Translations under genes and position numbers: made by a program
The notes under the pieces: generated by a model
What the model was told of the DNA's origin: nothing
The model's input: only the letters and a program-made list of their open reading frames with translations
The model's database searches: none
DNA from: Bacteroidetes bacterium HGW-Bacteroidetes-12
GTDB taxonomy: Bacteria > Bacteroidota > Bacteroidia > Flavobacteriales_E > Vicingaceae
DNA length: 8,138 bases
Assembly (NCBI GenBank): GCA_002841035.1
Contig: PHDR01000114.1
Location: forward strand, 2,605 to 10,742
Direction: 5' to 3'
In this document: piece after piece, positions 5,788-8,138 of the stretch
How positions within the stretch are numbered: the stretch's first letter is position 1
How the letters are laid out: each line of letters begins with the position of its first letter

Positions 5788-5938
5788 AGCCCACCCCAGC
5801 CCTCCCAAAGGGAGGAAGTTGCCAACACACATGCCGTAATAGCAAGCCTGTTGAGGAGTATTATTTTTATAGTTTATATTTTCATATTCTATTATTGAGT
5901 ATCTTCATAAGCCCCTCCTTCGGAGGGGTTGGGGAGGC
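5788..5938. repeat. Intergenic composite repeat, copy A (between fused HAD-ECH gene and korA)
   Basis: A ~151-bp GC-ended element fills the gap. Its 5911-5938 end is identical over 28 bases (32 with flanking ATAA) to 8077-8104. It carries a 7-bp hairpin at 5912-5928 with a TTC loop. The korA-proximal end has a second, 6-bp hairpin at 5801-5815, and the ends form imperfect inverted repeats of the pattern GCC-CTCC-AACC-CTCC. The middle is A/T-rich and diverged from copy B, sharing CCAACACAC and AGTTTATATT. The last base, 5938, is the G of the upstream TAG stop, and the other end lies 5 bases before the korA ATG. It resembles non-autonomous MITE/BIME-like repeats; no transposase is nearby. Confidence 0.8.
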
Positions 5939-7941
5939 TACTCTCCTTTGTATTCTACTTTTTTGCCAATACTGGTTAATCCAAGCATGGCATCTTTTGT
6001 AGAAAAGATTGCGACTAACTTGTCTAATTCAGATGATGGTCCTTTTGCTGCTTCAATTAATTCTTCAGCAAATTTCATTGCAATTGGAGCTTTAAAACTC
6101 ATTGTTTTTGCCATTTTATCAATAGCTTCTTTATCAATTTTGTCATTTTCATAAGCTCCCGACATAATCTTTTTATAGCTATTATTGGTATAAAAATCAG
6201 CAATTGCTTGCCAGTTAGCTCCCAATACTTGTGCTTTTCTATCGGGGATTGGTTTAGTCCCCGAAATGTATTCGAAAATATCGGCAGGCTGAATAATTTC
6301 ATCAATTAAACCTATTTCTTTTGCAGTTACGGCATCAAGCATTTGACCCGTTAACACTAAATATTTTGCCAATCCCTTACCTATTCTTAATGCTGTACGT
6401 TGTGTTCCTCCTAGCCCAGGATAAATTCCTATTCCTGTTTCTGGGAAAGCAATTTTAGTTTTTGGAACAGCTAACAACACATCGCAACAAAGGGCTAATT
6501 CCATTCCTCCACCTAAAGCCAATCCATTTAAAATACCCACCACTTTTTTTGATGATTTGTCGATTTTCTCTAAAACATCTTGCCCGTATTTTGTAAACGT
6601 AACAATGTTGTTAAGCGAAGCTGCCTTCATGTTTTTTACAAAAAATTTAATGTCGGCACCAGCCACAAAAGCTTTACCTGAACCTGTTATAATAATGGTT
6701 TTAACATTTGGCATCGCGTCTGCTTGTGAAAATTTACAATCCAATTGCCCCATAACTTCCTCGTTCAAGGCATTCATGTCTTCTGGTCTGTTCATGGTAA
6801 TAGTGGCAACACTTCCGTTGATATCCATCGAAACAAACTCCATTTTCCAATTACCGGCTTTTATGCCATTCGGAACAGGTTCGTTATAAATTTTAGCAAA
6901 TTGATTTACCATACGTTTTACTTCCGTTTCACCGTATTTATTCATCAAATCAATTGGACCAAAACGCCATCTTAAACCAATTTTTGCTCCTCTGTTTAAG
7001 TCGGTTGCGGTACACACTTTTTCTTCTAAAATTTGTGAACAAACAAATAAAGTGCAGCCAAGAATTCGGTCGTTAACTGCTTTTTCTTTTTCAGGAGAAA
7101 TGGTTACTTCACCAGTACCGCTTAAATCCCAGTTTTGTTTACTGGCTACTTGTTCTTCCAGTTTTTTAGCTACTTTGTAAGAAGGACCAAAATGCTCCAA
7201 TGTTTTTTGAGCATGCAAAGCTATTGGAACACCTGTTGCATTCATTAAAGCGAATGGCCCCATACCTATTCCAAATGTTTTCATGCAAATGGTATCAATC
7301 TCTGCAATAGAGCCAATACCTTCTTCTAGCATTTTGCATGATTCGTTGAGCCAAGGCACAAAAAAACGGTTTACTGCAAAGCCATAAGCATCAGCAGTAT
7401 AAATAGGGTCTTTGCCCGAAAGCACAGAAAACTCATAAACTGCTTTTGTAGTTTCAGGAGAAGTTTTTTCACCAGGAATAATTTCTACTAAACGATTTTT
7501 TGCTGCGTGATAAAAGTAATGCAAACCTACAAAACGCTCAGGATGAGATACTGATGCCGCCATTTCGGTAACTGAAAATGACGAAGTATTGGTGGCTAAA
7601 ATAGTATCAGCAGACACAATTTTATCAAGTGTTTTAAACAGTTCGCATTTCACATTGAAATCCTCAAAAATGGCTTCAACAATTAAATCACAAGCTTTTA
7701 AATCTTGTTGATTTACTGTGCCTTTAATATTATTAAGGATGTTCTCTACTTTTTCTTGCGTAAATATTTTTCGTTCAACACCTTCTTCTAAAATAGAACG
7801 AATTCCAGAAATTCCTTTATCAATGTATTGTTGTTCTCTGTCGTTTAAATAAACAGTAAAACCTTCTTGTGCAAATTTTTGAGCAATGGCAGCCCCCATG
7901 GTTCCTGCACCTACTACTCCAACGGTTTTTATTTTTTTCAT
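5938..7941 (-). CDS. Bifunctional 3-hydroxyacyl-CoA dehydrogenase/enoyl-CoA hydratase (dehydrogenase-first fusion)
   Basis: The 667-residue enzyme would catalyse hydration of 2-enoyl-CoA and NAD-dependent oxidation of (S)-3-hydroxyacyl-CoA. Residues 5-185 are the Rossmann dehydrogenase domain, with GAGTMG at 11-16 and S120, H141, E153 and N191 at the spacing of human HAD S137/H158/E170/N208. The HFFNP loop instead reads HYFYH (141-145). Two helical 3HCDH domains follow (about 186-280 and 290-365). The crotonase half (about 372-560) has oxyanion-hole segments AFVAGADI and LALGGGMELAL and both catalytic glutamates, E481 and E501. FadB has hydratase first; this order recalls FadN/YusL and archaeal crotonyl-CoA hydratase/dehydrogenases. 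The ATG is preceded by AGGAGG at good spacing, and repeats flank both ends. Substrate chain length is not readable. Confidence 0.93.
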   Translation of the reverse strand: MKKIKTVGVVGAGTMGAAIAQKFAQEGFTVYLNDREQQYIDKGISGIRSILEEGVERKIFTQEKVENILNNIKGTVNQQDLKACDLIVEAIFEDFNVKCELFKTLDKIVSADTILATNTSSFSVTEMAASVSHPERFVGLHYFYHAAKNRLVEIIPGEKTSPETTKAVYEFSVLSGKDPIYTADAYGFAVNRFFVPWLNESCKMLEEGIGSIAEIDTICMKTFGIGMGPFALMNATGVPIALHAQKTLEHFGPSYKVAKKLEEQVASKQNWDLSGTGEVTISPEKEKAVNDRILGCTLFVCSQILEEKVCTATDLNRGAKIGLRWRFGPIDLMNKYGETEVKRMVNQFAKIYNEPVPNGIKAGNWKMEFVSMDINGSVATITMNRPEDMNALNEEVMGQLDCKFSQADAMPNVKTIIITGSGKAFVAGADIKFFVKNMKAASLNNIVTFTKYGQDVLEKIDKSSKKVVGILNGLALGGGMELALCCDVLLAVPKTKIAFPETGIGIYPGLGGTQRTALRIGKGLAKYLVLTGQMLDAVTAKEIGLIDEIIQPADIFEYISGTKPIPDRKAQVLGANWQAIADFYTNNSYKKIMSGAYENDKIDKEAIDKMAKTMSFKAPIAMKFAEELIEAAKGPSSELDKLVAIFSTKDAMLGLTSIGKKVEYKGE

Positions 7942-7946
7942 AGTTT

Positions 7947-8104
7947 AGCCCCTCCTAACCTCCCCGAAGGGGAGGAATTTCCAACACACTTGCCATAAAA
8001 TGCAAGGTTAGTTGGAGAGTTTTTTTAGTTTATATTAATTTTCATTATTATCTTTTTTTTTCGCCTATCCAAATAAGCCCCTCCTTCGGAGGGGTTGGGG
8101 AGGC
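7947..8104. repeat. Intergenic composite repeat, copy B (upstream of fused HAD-ECH gene)
   Basis: A ~158-bp element built like copy A: a start-proximal 7-bp hairpin with GAA loop at 7959-7975, a shared CCAACACAC segment, an inner CTTGC/GCAAG stem, an A/T-rich middle, and the stop-proximal hairpin at 8078-8094 identical to copy A. It ends 5 bases before the ATG at 7941, the same spacing as copy A before korA, and begins 3 bases after the probable upstream stop. No TAnnTTTG promoter is visible inside, so the genes are probably read as one transcript through it. Confidence 0.8.
7951..7956 (-). promoter_or_regulatory. Perfect Shine-Dalgarno AGGAGG supplied by repeat copy B
   Basis: On the minus strand, 7956-7951 reads AGGAGG, 9 bases before the ATG at 7941. 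Genes in Bacteroidota generally lack Shine-Dalgarno sequences, and the other leaders in this window are A-rich. This one comes from the end of the repeat. The equivalent place in copy A reads GGGGTGGG and is not a good match. Confidence 0.55.
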
Positions 8105-8107
8105 ATT

Positions 8108-8138
8108 TTAACAATTCTCCCAAACGGGTTGACGTTTT
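8108..8138 (-). CDS. C-terminal fragment of a probable enoyl-CoA hydratase/isomerase-family protein
   Basis: Only the last residues, ending KRQPVWENC followed by TAA (8110-8108), are inside the window. KR-x-P followed by an aromatic residue near the end is a common ending of crotonase-family proteins (many end in a KRKP-aromatic segment). This would fit the beta-oxidation neighbour. The stop sits 3 bases before repeat copy B, mirroring the stop of the fused gene next to copy A, which supports this reading frame. Nine residues are too few for a firm family call. Confidence 0.45.
   Translation of the reverse strand, partial: KRQPVWENC

Noticed and set aside
5783..5845. N-terminal extension of korA from an ATG at 5845
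   Set aside because: The 21 extra codons are repeat sequence; the ATG at 5782 starts directly at the conserved gamma domain.
5912..5928. The 7-bp GC hairpin after the fused gene as an intrinsic terminator
   Set aside because: In the minus-strand direction it is followed by CTTATG with no U-run, and the same hairpin forms the end of a repeat found upstream of another gene.
5948..6975. Several short open frames on both strands within the fused HAD-ECH gene (5948-6154, 6099-6305, 6557-6889, 6745-6975)
   Set aside because: All are alternative frames of the intact crotonase and dehydrogenase coding sequence and lack their own signals.
8068..8138. Alternative minus-strand frame continuing from 8138 through the repeat
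   Set aside because: It would translate the repeat into a low-complexity Lys/Arg tail; the frame ending with TAA at 8108-8110 gives a crotonase-like end and a stop beside the repeat, as in copy A.
1..8138. CRISPR array, tRNA, rRNA or transposase gene
   Set aside because: No regularly spaced repeats, cloverleaf-like sequence, rRNA-like segment or recombinase frame was seen; the two repeats are gene-spaced and not a CRISPR array.

Overview
The window is AT-rich DNA, probably from the Bacteroidota (Flavobacteriia- or Cytophagia-like). The evidence is A/T-rich leaders with almost no Shine-Dalgarno sequences, several TAnnTTTG-type -7 boxes, a Bacteroidota-style FNR relative with an N-terminal cysteine cluster, and GC-rich intergenic repeats of a kind I recall from this phylum. 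Every convincing gene lies on the minus strand, so transcription runs from position 8138 towards position 1.

In transcription order, the right half is a carbon-metabolism block. It contains the last codons of a probable crotonase-family protein (8108-8138), a fused 3-hydroxyacyl-CoA dehydrogenase/enoyl-CoA hydratase with the dehydrogenase half first (5938-7941), and the two subunits of a 2-oxoglutarate (2-oxoacid):ferredoxin oxidoreductase, korA (3950-5782) and korB (2920-3948). The korA stop and korB start are one base apart. Together these genes would carry out beta-oxidation steps and a ferredoxin-reducing TCA-cycle step. Each gene-gene gap upstream of korA and of the fused enzyme is filled almost entirely by one copy of a ~150-160 bp composite repeat that starts at (or within a few bases of) the preceding stop codon and ends 5 bases before the next ATG.

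The left half is a redox and nitrosative-stress block. A 239-bp regulatory gap (2681-2919) precedes ric/scdA (di-iron Fe-S cluster repair protein, 1961-2680), an Rrf2-family regulator with three NsrR/IscR-like cysteines (1471-1917), a lipoprotein c-type cytochrome (1039-1440) and an FNR/CRP-family regulator with cysteines placed as in oxygen-sensing FNR (235-942). The two regulators, the repair protein and the cytochrome suggest a small circuit responding to oxygen, NO or Fe-S status. Candidate operators support this: an AAAAGATATT motif in front of both ric and the rrf2 gene, a 16-bp dyad at the -7 box of the FNR-like gene, and a perfect FNR box plus a second FNR-like palindrome at 20-33 and 61-80, probably serving a gene to the left of the window.

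I found no tRNA, rRNA, CRISPR array, transposase gene or phage gene. The most unusual items are the gene-flush paired repeats (one supplying a perfect AGGAGG ribosome-binding site), the altered catalytic loop of the dehydrogenase (HYFYH instead of HFFNP), and the perfect FNR box next to an FNR-like protein whose recognition helix lacks the usual Glu and Arg.
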